From contig OZ024824.1 in the NCBI GenBank assembly GCA_964016985.1, forward strand, positions 44,809,168 to 44,873,167: a stretch of DNA of 64,000 bases. Reading direction: 5' to 3'. Within the stretch, counting starts at the first letter, position 1, and each line of letters begins with the position of its first letter. This stretch comes from Anodontia alba (lineage: Eukaryota; Mollusca; Bivalvia; Lucinida; Lucinidae). Positions 35,500 to 47,176 of this stretch are shown piece after piece. Both the position numbers and the translations under genes were made by a program. The notes under the pieces are model-generated. The model searched no databases and was not told the origin of the DNA. It worked only from the letters and a program-made list of their open reading frames with translations.

Positions 35500-37159
35500 G
35501 GGAAAGCTTGCCAAAAAATTGCAAAATTAGCAAAGTTTCTGTATCATTTCTAAAACATGTCAGGTCACAAGATGCCTGCCACAGTAATGCCGCTGAAACC
35601 TTAATATAATCACTGACTTTTAAAATTATATCAAGGCTATGCATTGTTTATCCCAATACTCCATGGTTTAATGTAATAACCAGGGAATATAAAGGTATAC
35701 TTTGTAAGGCATATTTTCAAGACGTTTCTGTTTGTAAAGCTCGGTTTTGTTTGATATTTCTATCAGACATGTTTCCCTGAATACTATTTTTACCTCGAGT
35801 ATCTGTACTGAACATTTCGTATATGTGTGTTTGCATAATGTCACAATGTGTACATGTGCACAGCTGAGGAAACAAAATATTGTTTCTTGAAAATTAGTTT
35901 ATTCTGGATAGTTCGTTTGAGTAGGATTCCTGATGCTCATTTCATTTGAAAAGTAAATATTTTGCGTAAAGTAAGAAAAATAAGTACAATACAGGGCTTA
36001 TTTTTTCTTAAAAAAAGTTACATACTAGGTCACGCAAATGAAAAGATTTTTATAAAGAAGAGAGGTTTAGTCATTTCTTGAAACTCTGTTCAGTTTTGGG
36101 CACACCCATTCATTTATTTCTTAAAGTAACGGTTATGTAGAAAAAACAGTAGACCTATTTTTTAACTTCGAAGAAGTTGGTGAGGTATATTGCCTTGTGG
36201 TCGTTTGTCCTTTCGTTCGTTCATTCATTAATCTTTGCATACAGTCAAGAACAGTTAGAAATAGTACCTTGAAATTTTATATATGGAATAAGGGGACCTG
36301 TATTTGTTTCTTTTTTTCAGTCGGACTTTCAGTTGGGGAGCTATGTCATCATCAAAAAGCTCACCCAGTTTCAAAGTTTCAAATAGTTTTCAAGATATCT
36401 TGCTCTCAAGATTTCATTAAGTCCCGTAGGCGTACAATGCAGGTATTACCTCGTAGGATGGGGTAAGGATTGGTAAGCTCAAGATACAGTGCGGTAGCTC
36501 ATATTCCTACTATGTCCTCCGATACGTACATTGCCCTACTCTTCCCTGCCATGCGTGATTATTCTGTTAAATAATCTGCAGGCGCCCGTTTTTACAGTGT
36601 ATCCTCTGTCAGATCACGGACACGCTTATTGTATTACTCCATAATCAGCAAACCGCATAAAGCGTTTGTTTAAGCATCCCATTTTAGTCACGCGTATCAT
36701 CATCGGTCACACGATGAGTCTATAGTTGTGCGCTAGCACGCCGCACCGCTTTCGGCGGCTCGGGGAAATGCTCGTTGGACTAACAAAATTCGAACTTAGG
36801 CACTGTCTAGATACGGGCATGGCCATGACAGACAATCAAAGGACCGATTCAAAGATTTTTCTTTTCGCTCCAAATTTTACACCTAGGAAATCCTAATAAA
36901 CGCCTCATTAATTTTGATAATCATTTAGGAAGCAGTCATGTTTTAAATCGGAATATATGTGAGTTACGTTAGATTGTAGTTTTCCTGAGAAGTACATTTT
37001 AGGTAAATAAAGCTCAGTCGGCACTGCCGAAAATGCGAAAAAAGAAACAACTTGACATGTGTCCAAAGTAAGCAAACGCCCACACCCTTTGCTCTTTGCC
37101 CATATGGCAACAACAATTTTCTCAGTGCCCAATCTGACCTGTTATACATCCAACCTGAC
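35498..37159. other. Intergenic, no gene seen
   Basis: A dispersed mollusc-like repeat may start near 36170 (phrase CGTTCGTTCATTCATTAATC). Nothing coding is supported. Confidence 0.45.
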
Positions 37160-37289
37160 ACTTTGCCTTACCCCAGGGAAAGACGCAGGGGTAACTCTAG
37201 CACAGAGTTGAAGGTTAAGGACTGGGTAAATAGCATACCGAATTTCAACTTTCTAGCATAAATGGTACCCAAGTTATGATTTCCAAAAG
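37160..37289 (+). repeat. Flanking repeat, copy 1 (AGCATACCGAATTTCAACTT)
   Basis: Shares CCCAGGGAAAGACGCAGG, GAGTTGAAG, AGCATACC-AATTTCAACTT and GGTACCC words with 38805-38960. The two copies bracket the tandem array in direct orientation. Confidence 0.6.
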
Positions 37290-38170
37290 AAATGCGGAAG
37301 TAAATGTCAATGTAAAATCTGACCAAATTTGAGTCAAACTGACTCATAATCCATAAGTATCATGTTTATACATCAATACTCTTGAAGATATAAGAGAAAC
37401 AAATATCGGACTGTAAAATGTAGGTCATTGTGACCTACATTGATTTTGAGGTCAAACAGGGTCAAACTGACTCATAATCCATTAGTATGATATTTGTTCA
37501 TCAAATACTCTTCAGGATATTAGGCAAAATTACTGAACCGTGAAATGTAGGTCACTATAACCTACATTTATTTTTAAGTCAAAGTTTTGGTCATACTGAC
37601 TCATAATATATAGTTATGATGTTTATACATGAAATACTCTTCAAGATATATGGCAAATGACTGGACCGTGTAATGAAGGTCACTGTGACCTACAATTATT
37701 TTGAGGTGAAACATCGGGTCATATCGACTCGTAATCCAAAAGTAAGATGTTTATACCTAAAAATTATTCAAGATATAAGGCAAAATATATCACAGCACAT
37801 GAAATACAGGTCACTGTGACCTACATTTATAATGGGGTCCAACTTCAGGTCATATTGACTCATAATCAGAAAGTGTGTTTTTTTAAATATGAACCACTCT
37901 TCACGATATAAGGCAAAATAACTGGACCGTGAAATCTCCCCAGGATATAAGGCAAAATCACTGGACCGTGAAATCTCCCCAGGATATAAGGCAAAATCAC
38001 TGGACCGTGAAATCTCCCCAGGATATAAGGCAAAATCACTGGACCGTGAAATCTCCCCAGGATATAAGGCAAAATCACTGGACCGTGAAATCTCCCCAGG
38101 ATATAAGGCAAAATCACTGGACCGTGAAATCTCCTCTGGATATAAGGCAAAATTACTGGACCGGTAAATA
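37290..38170 (+). repeat. Two-tier tandem array (about 120 bp and 39 bp units)
   Basis: From 37300 to 37930, about five units of about 120 bp repeat TGTAGGTCACTGTGACCTAC, a 20-bp dyad, followed by CATACTGACTCATAATCC. From about 37910 to 38165 the end of that unit is amplified as about six 39-bp units (ATATAAGGCAAAATCACTGG core). As 39 is divisible by three, several frames stay open and give repetitive spurious ORFs. Confidence 0.9.
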
Positions 38171-38510
38171 TAGTTCATGCTGACCTTTTCTTTATGACCT
38201 ACAAATAATCTCACACAGGGTTGACCGATGTCTGACCAAGTGTCTGTCTCAGTTGTTTTCATGATAGAAAGGTAGAAAAAAACAAAAAAAAACAAACAAA
38301 AAAACAAACAAACAAACAAACATTTTTTACAGGTGCCCTAGATTTTGATCTTTAGCCCACCCCGTATATAGACCCTAGAGTCATGGAATGAAAGCCGACC
38401 CTCCAGGGTACCTACGTACCAAATATGAATGCTTTCTGATAAGAGGCTGTTGAGATACGATTTTTTGGAAAAACTTTAGCATACTAGACATATGTCAAAA
38501 GTAAACAAAT

Positions 38511-38791
38511 TAGCCTCGGTGATCAGGAAGTTGCGGGTTCGACCCCCGCCGGGTCAGCAACATTCTTTCGTGGAGATTGATCAGGGAATATTTTCTTCGG
38601 TCATTCTCTTCCTTCCGCTGATTCAAGTAGGGCAGTTGTCAGTAACTGGCGAAAAAATGTGCACAATACTGGTTAACCGCTTAGAAGACTAAGCCTGCCC
38701 AGTAAAAGTGTGGTTAGGTAAACTGACCGCGGTGGACGTGATCCCATTAAGTTAACTGAGCCGTAAACCTCAACACAAACTAACAAACAAA
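38511..38791 (+). mobile_element. tRNA-derived SINE, copy A (A-box deleted)
   Basis: The tRNA-like head runs from GCCTCGGT straight to GATCAGGAAGTTGCGGGTTC, lacking the D-arm/A-box part that copy D has. B-box GGGTTCGACCCCC is kept. The body has GATTCAAGTAGGGCAGTTG and GTGCACAATACTGGTTAACC. The tail is ACAAACTAACAAACAAA. Confidence 0.85.
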
Positions 38792-38804
38792 TTAGCCTAG
38801 CTCA

Positions 38805-38960
38805 ACCCCTGGGCATGATCCAGGAGCAACTCCAGCAAAAAGTTGAAGATTTAGGTCCGGGTAAGTAGCATACCAAATTTCAACTTCCTACGTAGCATAA
38901 AAAGATCCCTGAGTTGTGACCGAAATAGCATACAGTTCAAACTTGCTAGTATAAAAGGTA
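38805..38960 (+). repeat. Flanking repeat, copy 2
   Basis: Direct-orientation relative of 37160-37289, just after SINE copy A. Confidence 0.6.
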
Positions 38961-38963
38961 CCC

Positions 38964-39245
38964 ATTACGAAAACATGCCTATTCAAATATACTGAAATTT
39001 TTACCACCAAAAAAATTAAAGTTTTCAGATAAAGAATTCTTATATTTTTCGTATTTTTCTGCAAAAAAATATAGATTGTGAGTACTCGTTAGAACCGCCT
39101 CGGCGAGGCAGTTCTAACGAGTACCCGCAATCTATGTTTTTGAGCAGAAATAAGAAAAATAATGTATACCCCTGTAAACCCCAGTTTTACTATATAAAAG
39201 TGGGGTTTAAGGGGATCAAAACTATATAGGCGTGTTTTCGTGATG
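38964..39245 (-). mobile_element. Hairpin MITE family, copy 2
   Basis: Ends CATTACGAAAACATGCCTAT and ATAGGCGTGTTTTCGTGATG. The central hairpin is GGTACTCGTTAGAACCGCC and its complement around a short CGGCGAG top. Confidence 0.92.
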
Positions 39246-39671
39246 CCAAGTTCATTATCATGCCGAAACGCAATAACACTGGCTCAGTAAGCAAATGTTC
39301 TTTGAGTCTTCCGGAGATCGCGCGGCTCCAAAAATATCGGCTAAAAACAGTAAACAAAAAAGGTAGGTTTATCATTTATCGAACAAATTTGTTTCTTTGT
39401 GGTAAATTTATTATAAATGGAAAATGTCATTCTGTCCTCAAGTCGTTTAACTTGTTTTCTACCAAATCGAAAGTTTGTAAATGTATACGATCTTGTCTGA
39501 ATCACTTGTGGCGTGGGGTGACCGGTAGCGAATGAACAGATCGCCAAAGGAACATCAACGCTAATCAATCAGATCCGTATGTGTCGGAAATGTTTTGCAT
39601 TATTTACGTGTCAACTACTTGTCTAATCTGTTCCAGTTCCCAAAAAAATAATATTAACTACAAAATAACGA

Positions 39672-39845
39672 AAATGGAGTGTCTATTGCCAGACGTCTGT
39701 TAATAGCAAAAACTCTGGAAAAATGCTATTGGCAGACGTTTGGCAATAGCACAAAGTCGGGGAAAATGATATTGCCAGACGTCTGGCAATAGCAAAAACT
39801 CGAGAAAATTGCTATTGCCAGACGTCTGGCAATAGCAAAAACTCG
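39672..39845 (+). repeat. Array of four CCAGACGTCTGG palindromes
   Basis: About 44-bp spacing. The best units form a perfect 26-bp palindrome with centre TTGCCAGACGTCTGGCAA. Spacers read AAAACTCGGGAAAAT. A second array in reverse orientation lies at 46855-47005. Confidence 0.9.
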
Positions 39846-40351
39846 GTGATTTTAAGTTTTATATAACGATCTGTGCTGAAATGTACAAAACTGATCACAG
39901 AATATTTAGAAAGAACAAATGTTGCTGGTTTATGGCGAGTCTTTCATAGTCGAAATTCAAATCTCTGTTCTAAAAACCCATGGGTTTTTGTTTGTTCTTT
40001 CGTTTCTGACAGAAAACTGAAGACATTAGATTCTGTTTAACATTGTTTCTTATATCAAATTACACTGTTTGTCAAAATTTTTCTACGACTCAAAATAAGT
40101 TTTACTTTGAAGTCATTCAGAAGTCAGAATATGGAAAGCTTTTACTTATGATTCTTGGTTAGATGGAAATATAGGGGGAAACCAAGGTTTTGTCCACAGA
40201 GCTAAATTTTACAACAACAGAGGCTGAAGATGCCAAACGTTTCCAAGATTTCATATGTTTCCGTTGTTTGGGGCAATGAAACCGGTGTTCCAAATGCTGA
40301 AGGTGGCAATATGTATACAAAAACCAAACGTTGTCTTTCTACTATATTCCA

Positions 40352-40652
40352 GCCGGGTCGCGTGGCGCAGTCGGATTCACGTTCGACTGGAGATCAGGAG
40401 GACCGGGTTTGATACTCCGGTCTGACACATCTTTCCGTGGACAAAATTCCCCCCTACCGCTGATTCAAGTAGGGCAGCTGTCGGTAGTGGCGGAAAGAAT
40501 GGAGCTGAGTACTGGTTAATGGCTTAGAAGGTCTAAGCGTGTCCGAAACTACTATGACTAGTGTCACCAGCCGTCTCTAAAATGACCTAAAATGTGTTAA
40601 CGGGTGTTGCGGGTTGTGAGTAAACCAATCTATTTGAAAAAAAAAAAAACAA
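40352..40652 (+). mobile_element. tRNA-derived SINE, copy B (other subfamily)
   Basis: The head has TGGCGCAGTCGGATTCACG (A-box-like) and CGGGTTTGATACTCC (B-box-like). The shared core GATTCAAGTAGGGCAGCTG is followed by a different 3' part and a poly(A)/AAAAC tail. Confidence 0.75.
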
Positions 40653-42056
40653 AAAACAAAAAAAAACAAACTAAGTCATTTGATATATTTTACAGCTATA
40701 TAGCAGTTCGTTCGTGCATTCATTCTAAAGAGCACCCATAGATGCAATGTTCTTTATTTATCTGAACTGAAAGTTTGACAGACCATACATTTGTAAGAAG
40801 ACATGGAGTGCACACCATATTAACAAATTAAGACTTTGTAGTGCATTGTAGTCCACTCTGATAAATTAAAAAAGATATCTTGTTTAAAACATGGGTATTT
40901 CCTTAATTTAGCAATCTACTTATAAAGCAACTGAGATTTCCCTGTTGACACCGGTCATTTAACTAATTGTTGATTTCAACATGTTTTATCATCATACTTA
41001 GCGTCTTTATTGGCGTGTGCCCGTGTTGTTAAATCTACTACTAAATGGACAAGAATTTTGTTTGTACAAGTTTGTATAATGCCATTTATACATAATTTTA
41101 ACATCATTAAAAGATCAAATTTAGTTTTTTAAGTTTCTGGTATATTCCATTTTTAACATAAACGTTAACAAGGAATTTAAATCCATTCATTACGGAGAGT
41201 GACAAATGATGACTGCCGCGCAAAAAGGGCCCTTAAAGACACATATTCCATTGCGTAACATCCTAGAAATATGCAGATAACATATCATACTTCTGTGGTG
41301 ACCTATGGTTCTCAAACAGATAGCGGCCACATAAGGGGAAATCTGTTTGAAGCAGAAGATTAATTGCTATAAGTATAAAATAAGTTTCTATTCCTTTATA
41401 AATTTGAAACCATTTTGATAAAGTATAGAATTTGAAGATTAAAACGATTCATAAACAAGTGTAACTTAAATACATTTATTTCAAATCACTTAGATAGGTG
41501 TTTTTTATATTCATTTATTCATTTATTTTTTAATCAGGAATTAAACATTTAAACAACTCTGATAACAATTTTGATCTTTTGAGTGTTCATCCTTTACCTA
41601 ATACATAAATAAAAGAAAAAAAAAAAGAAATAGATAAAAAAAAAGTCTGTCTTTATTTTTCCTTTTTCTTTTTTTGACAACTCTGAAAACTAAGAATTCA
41701 TTTGTTAACTTTATAATTCAATAAAGAATACATAAAAAAAAAAAAAAAAAAAAAAAAAATACTCATGCATTATTGTTAACATGCACAGTGAACACTTTAT
41801 TAGATTTTATTATTCATTTCCCCCCTTTCTGGCCCCAACTAAACAGACTTCAAACAGTGAAAATCACCTCGTAATCACTTAGATAAGACCAGCCTTTGAT
41901 GTGAGCCACCACTACCAGGGCTGTATATTGGGTGCAATCATGAAGGACCACCCCAGCCAAGAGCAGAGAATATGTGTCTTTGAGGTGTCAAAAATGTCAT
42001 AACTGACAGACAACTTTAAATTCATTTATAAATTCAGTCCAGCAACTTTTATTCTG
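40653..42056. other. Intergenic, no gene seen
   Basis: AT-rich with poly(A) tracts near 41620 and 41733-41759. No coding signal. Confidence 0.5.
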
Positions 42057-42336
42057 CATCACGAAAACATGCCTATATAATTTTGACCCCCTTAAACCCC
42101 ACTTTTATATAGTAAAACTGGGGTTAACAGGGGTATACATTTTTTTTTCTTATTTCTGCTCAAAAACATAGATTGTGGGTACTCGTTAGAACCGCCTCGG
42201 CGTGGCGGTTCTAACGAGTACCCATAATCTATGTTTTGAGCAGAAATATGAAAATTATCAGAATTTTTCATCTGAAAATTTTCATTTTTTGGTGGTAAAA
42301 AATTCAGTATATTTGAATAGGCATGTTTTCGTAATG
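42057..42336 (+). mobile_element. Hairpin MITE family, copy 3
   Basis: Ends CATCACGAAAACATGCCTAT and AATAGGCATGTTTTCGTAATG. The central hairpin arms are complete. Confidence 0.93.
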
Positions 42337-43093
42337 TGAGAAAAATTATATCAACGGCATCCTTGAACGATAATTCAGTACGATTCAATAGTTTATCTAA
42401 GAACACAAATTAGTTAAAAATTAAGGTTGATAATTCAGTACAATTTTTGAATGAAAAATTATCATTTCATCTAAAGAAAACAAATGAGAAAATTCAATTA
42501 AATGTAAGTAATTTGAAAAGACAGAAATGAATGAATGAATAAAGAACAACATCATTTTATGATAATCATTAACTGAAGACAGACATAAAGTAAGAAAGAA
42601 AGAAAGACATAAAGAAAGAAAGAAAGAAAGAAAGAAAGCATATGGATAAAGAATACAGTATCAGTATGTGCAGATGCTTATGCTACACAATCCTCCTGAT
42701 CATTCTGCGCCTGAGCACAGTTTGGTCTGGGTCTAAAGTACAAACAACGCTTGTTATAATTTCCTTTTCTAGTAGTATTAGGATACATGATAAGAACAGA
42801 AATACTGTAAGTTTGGAGATTTTTTTTTTTATGATTATTATCATTGTTGGTGATTTAGTGATTTAGTCCAGTATATCAAATTAAAACAGCACTTTGAAAC
42901 AAGCCTTCAAAGCTCACAAAGACTATCAGCTAGACAGAGGTGTATTCAAGACAGGTACATAAAGAGCTTTTGGCCATTTGTTCACAGCATAAAGACAACT
43001 TATTCCTATTTCATAAACTTGGGAGTGTGCCGGTGACACCCACTGGTGGCGTGAATTAGCATACTACGCGTATCAGTAAAGCCTTAGCAGAAC
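42337..43093. other. Intergenic, no gene seen; (GAAA)n near 42595-42638
   Basis: A GAAA/AAAG microsatellite and AT-rich sequence. A 74-codon hydrophobic frame at 42642-42866 has no recognised domain. Confidence 0.45.
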
Positions 43094-43509
43094 AGAAGAA
43101 CAGAACAGAACAGAACTTTATTATGCAGTAAATCTCAGGCTACATACAAGTAGCATATGAGAAAAAATAATCAGTAGTAGCATACAAAAAAACTGACGGT
43201 CACAACAAGAACTGTGAATTGTAAATATAATGATATCACATTGTACATGTATATATCTGAAAGCGTACCAGAGAAAAAACTGATCGTGCTAAAGGACCAA
43301 CAGCAAGGCCTCACCGCGTCATCATCTGCAGAACACAGATGTTGTCGGGGTATGGTCCAGCTCTTGGACTTCACGATAGGGTGAGTTTGGAGCTGGAGCT
43401 TGGGGTGTACATTGAAATACCACAAGCTAGATGTGTACTGATTGTTAAGTTTGTCTAAGATTAGGGTTATTGGACATGCTTTCAGTATAGTGTCAGTTGG
43501 CACACGCAT
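43094..43509 (-). mobile_element. Probable LINE 3' end with (TTCTG)n tail
   Basis: On the minus strand a non-coding stretch runs into AATAAAGTTCTGTTCTGTTC. Such pentameric tails after AATAAAG are seen at the 3' ends of some non-LTR elements. No RT is left in this piece. Confidence 0.4.
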
Positions 43510-43828
43510 CGTCGATCCAGCGTTGACTCATCAACGAATCAACGTTGCTGCGGCGCTGCGTGTCCGTTGGGAAAGTTTACCTATCATATTTCAAAGTAAG
43601 AAATTCATGCAGACACATATTTGCACTGGTTATAAATAGCATTTTAGTTTCCTGTAAAAGGAAAGGGTACATGTACTTGTGTACAAACAGTCTATATAAG
43701 ATATGTGTACAAGATGGGTATTAATTGCCAAAAAAAATACTTGTATAATTTCGATATTCCGGACAGGAGCCCACGTCGGGGTGATAATAGAAGACCGAAT
43801 ATAGCTAATGCACTTTACGTTAGTAGAT

Positions 43829-43995
43829 TTCAAGAAGGGCAGTTGTCAGTTTCTGGCGAAAGAATGTGCACAATACTGGTTAACCGCTTGGAGGACTAAG
43901 CCTGCCCAGTAAACGTGTGGTTAGGTAAACTGACCGCGCTCGACATGACCCCATTGGGTTGACTGGGCCGTAAAACCTCAACACAAACAAACAAA
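43829..43995 (+). mobile_element. tRNA-derived SINE, copy C (5'-truncated, exact TSD)
   Basis: Starts directly in the core (TTCAAGAAGGGCAGTTGTC) and ends in ACAAACAAACAAA. The 11-mer CGTTAGTAGAT lies on both sides (43818-43828 and 43996-44006), a clean target duplication. No tRNA head. Confidence 0.93.
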
Positions 43996-44121
43996 CGTTA
44001 GTAGATCACATCAGCAATCGTAAGAGAATGGCAAGTCATTTGTAAGTCGTTGCTCCTCGAACATTAAAACTAAGGGTAAAATTTTTAGCAGACAACATAA
44101 TATCATCGGATAATTTTCTCC

Positions 44122-44216
44122 AGTTCTCCATAAAAAGATATGTTGTGGGTACTCATAAGAAGCACTTCGGTGAGGCTCTTCTAATAAGTACCCACAACAT
44201 ATGTTTTTATGGAGAA
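44122..44216. repeat. Hairpin related to the MITE centre
   Basis: TCTCCATAAAAAGATATG pairs with the reverse complement at the right end. The middle GGGTACTCATAAGAAGC resembles the MITE hairpin GGGTACTCGTTAGAACC, so a diverged sister family is likely. Confidence 0.8.
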
Positions 44217-44284
44217 AAAAAAACATAACAGAATTATCATCAAATACTTTTTCTGAACAATTCTTCTATATTTTTTTGTTTTCA

Positions 44285-44700
44285 AGAAAACAAGATTTGA
44301 CATTTCATGCAAATTGTCTCCAATGAAGACAATTTGCATGATATGTCAAATCCTATATGCTGGATAAAATATGACAATACCCATTTTATCCTATGTTGTA
44401 TCAGCCCAGAAAGTGGTAAACATTAAGGGACCAAATATCATCCCCGCCCCCTAAAAAAGAAACGGTTTGACATTTTATGCAAAGTACCTCTGTTGCAAAC
44501 AATTTGCATGAAATGTCGAATCCTATTTTCTGGGTAAAAGTAGACAAATATCGCCAATTTATCGCCTGCTGAATTAGCCCAGAGAGTGGTAAAAGTTCAG
44601 AGTTAAAATATTTTACCAAAAACGTCTCTTGGAGACAATTTGCATGACATGTCACAGTCTACTTTCTGGTAAAATAAGAATATCATCAGTTTGTCCTTGA
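44285..44700 (+). repeat. Tandem repeat with ATTTGCAT dyads
   Basis: Three units of about 150-180 bp share CAATTTGCATGAAATGTC, CCTATTTTCTGG and TTAGCCCAGAGAGTGGTAAA. ATTTGCAT is the POU octamer word. A single related piece lies near 61340 in the kinase intron. Confidence 0.75.
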
Positions 44701-44869
44701 TGCATGAACGCTGTCTTACAATCATTTTGTACTTAACCAAACTTAAGAAAAAAAAAAAAAAAAGACAAATTGTCAAAAAAAAAAAAAAACTTACATAAAA
44801 ATTGAGGTAGCATATGCTATTTCTATTTTTGTCTTTATTCAAACAAAATGTAAAACATTTAAAAAAAGA

Positions 44870-45641
44870 CAAAAACATCACCCAAATTCTACACCTGGTA
44901 CTACTGACTCTGGACATCGGTTCACAGTTTCAACAGAAGACTGTGAAGATGGGCAGGTTAATTGGTTCGATAGTTTGTTTACCGATTTAGATGTTGACAC
45001 TGAAAGACAAATTTGCGCAATAATGAAGTCAGAAGGATCACAACTACATTTTCTGAAATGTCCGGTACAAAATCAAATGGGAGGCGCTGACTGTGGGTTA
45101 TTTGCGATTGCTTTCGCTGTCGCAATTTGTTTTGGAATGAATCCGTCGAAAGTTAATTTCGTTCAAGAGAAATGCGCAGCCCATCACGAAAACACGCCTA
45201 TATAATTTTGATCCCCTAAACCCAAGTTTTATATAGTAAAACTGAGGTTTACTGGGGTATACATTATTTTTCTTATTCTGCTCAAAAACATAGATGTGGG
45301 TACTCGTTAGAACCGCCTCGGTGAGGCGGTTCTAACGGGTACCCACAATCTATGTTTTGAGCAGTAATATGAAAAATATCAGATTTTTTTTATCTGAAAA
45401 TATTCCTTTTTTGGCTGTAAAATTTTCAACATATTTGAATAGGCATGTTTTCGTAATGATCTGGAAAAAGAAAGAAATAACTAAAACCAAGGAAAACATA
45501 TATTGTAAATGTCGCGGCCTGTATGCCAGCGAAATGGTGCAATGCGTGGCTTGCGAAGCATGGCTTCACCATCGTTGTATCGACAAACGCATAGTAAAGC
45601 AAATCGAAGAGAAAAAGAACTTCGTCTTTCAGTGCTGTTAA
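44870..45641 (+). pseudogene. C48 protease-PHD finger gene remnant split by a MITE
   Basis: The first part (about 44880-45181) has GHRFTVS (catalytic His block), GQVNWFDSLF (Asp block) and QNQMGGADCGLFAIAFA with the active-site Cys, ending at VQEKCAA. A 277-bp hairpin MITE follows. The second part (45459-45641) has IYCKCRG, EMVQCVACEAWLHHRC and ends VFQCC, a PHD-like Cys/His pattern. With the MITE ignored both halves are in the same frame. C48 enzymes cleave SUMO-type modifiers; PHD fingers read histone tails. In this family the role is unknown to me. No start codon or upstream exons are seen, so this is a remnant or a last exon. Confidence 0.68.
45182..45458 (+). mobile_element. Hairpin MITE family, copy 4 (inside C48-PHD remnant)
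   Basis: Ends CATCACGAAAACACGCCTAT and ATAGGCATGTTTTCGTAATG. Full hairpin. It sits exactly between two codons of the host frame, with no evident target duplication. Confidence 0.93.
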
Positions 45642-46590
45642 TTGTATGATATTGAAGGCCTTAGAAGTGGTACTTTCTTTCATATAAAAATGTGATCTGG
45701 TGGTATATATGTTTCTCTGAGAAGTTTTCATGTACAAAAATGATTATTGATCTATACAGTTCTCAAATTCTAGTCTGAGTTTCATGTAAAGTAATGAGCT
45801 AATGTGACTAATTAATCCATTCTATTGTATAAAACTGACATTCTTCACATGCGCATGCTCAGCCATCTAGTGGTTCTAAATGTCAACTACTTGGTCTAAG
45901 TCTTTGTCTAGTTCTATACTACACATATACTACATGTATGAGAACAAGAATGGATTCGTCGATACTGCCTGGATGCGCAGTCTCGCCTGAGCAGCACTTG
46001 TTCGCATATATGCGATAAGTACCGTTGTTACATGTGTTGGATCATACCCTTTCTTAGAGGAGATATTTGAGCTAGGGTCAACACGTCCGGCCCCACCATT
46101 GAATCTTTGAATCGTATATTTTATGAACTCAATATTAAGTATGTTCTATGTTCTATGTTTCTGAGTTGTTTTGTTTGCTGGTATGCTATGTAAATAAAAC
46201 GAGTTAATGTGCCTTGATCTTATTTTCTGATATGCCTCCTTTAGAAACTGAAATCACAAAGTTTCACGTAACACGTACACATCGGTTCTTTTCACATGTG
46301 AACTCAGCGAAGACTTATATCAACCAGCACATCCGCGCAGTCTGACCAGTCTTTGCTGAAAAAGCATTAGAAGTTTTACTATCTATCGGACGCCCAGCGA
46401 AAACTTTGACCAGAAAGCGCTGATGCGCAGGCTGACCTAAGTCTTGGCTGGACGCATTTGTAAACTATAGGCTAATACATTTCGATTTGACAGAACAACA
46501 GTCCGATCGAGCAGCCGGCTCTTAAATTAGTTTAAAAATCCTGGAGCCACAATCAACCCACGGTATACCCGCATAATAGAGGCACTAACA
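45642..46590. other. Intergenic, no gene seen; GATCAGACTGCGC-type fragments
   Basis: Pieces such as CGCGCAGTCTGACCAGTC near 46335 and GCGCAGGCTGACC near 46425 belong to the dispersed palindrome family. No gene. Confidence 0.45.
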
Positions 46591-46778
46591 GAACGATAAC
46601 ATGCCTATGCAATTTTGACTAAATCAAACCCCACTTTTATGTAGTAAAAACGGGTTTTCCGGAGTACACATTATTTTTCTTATTTTTGCTCTAAAGAAAT
46701 CAAAAAAGTCAAAATTTTTCATCTGAAAGTTTTCATTTTTACTGTTATAACATATTTGCATTGATGTAAAAACGTGAA
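46591..46778 (+). mobile_element. Hairpin MITE family, copy 5 (hairpin missing, diverged)
   Basis: GAACGATAACATGCCTATGC, AAACCCCACTTTTATGTAG and TTTTCATCTGAAAG follow the family order, but the whole central hairpin is absent. Confidence 0.75.
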
Positions 46779-46854
46779 AAATTCAGGCGTTGCTACAACT
46801 TACCAGTGGCATCATAAATCCGGTAATCTGGCACTAGCAATTTTTTCGAGATTT

Positions 46855-47005
46855 TGCAACTGCCAGACGTCTGGCAATAGCAATTTCCCCGAGATTTTGC
46901 TATTGACAGACGTCTGGCAATAGCACTTTTCCCGGGTCGGTGTTATTGCCAGACGTCTGGCAATAGCACTTTGCCCGACTTTGTGCTATTGCCAGACGTC
47001 TGCCA
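46855..47005 (-). repeat. Second array of CCAGACGTCTGG palindromes
   Basis: Four palindromes spaced about 46 bp, spacers CCCGAGATTTTGC, in reverse orientation to 39672-39845. Confidence 0.9.
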
Positions 47006-47176
47006 CAAGATTCTTTCGATAAATAAACAATGGCTCCGATCGCGTAGGGCGGCTCTGAATATATCGGTCAGCTCTATGTCGGAGGGCGTGTGTTCGCAAA
47101 CTCTGATTGCTAAAAAAAGAGAACGCCTTTCATGCATGCCATGGAGCTATTCTTTTAAAACCAAACAAAATATTGC

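Noticed and set aside
37768..38319. 183-codon frame with repeated ALYPGEISRSSDF
   Set aside because: Tandem 39-bp repeats; also open on the other strand.
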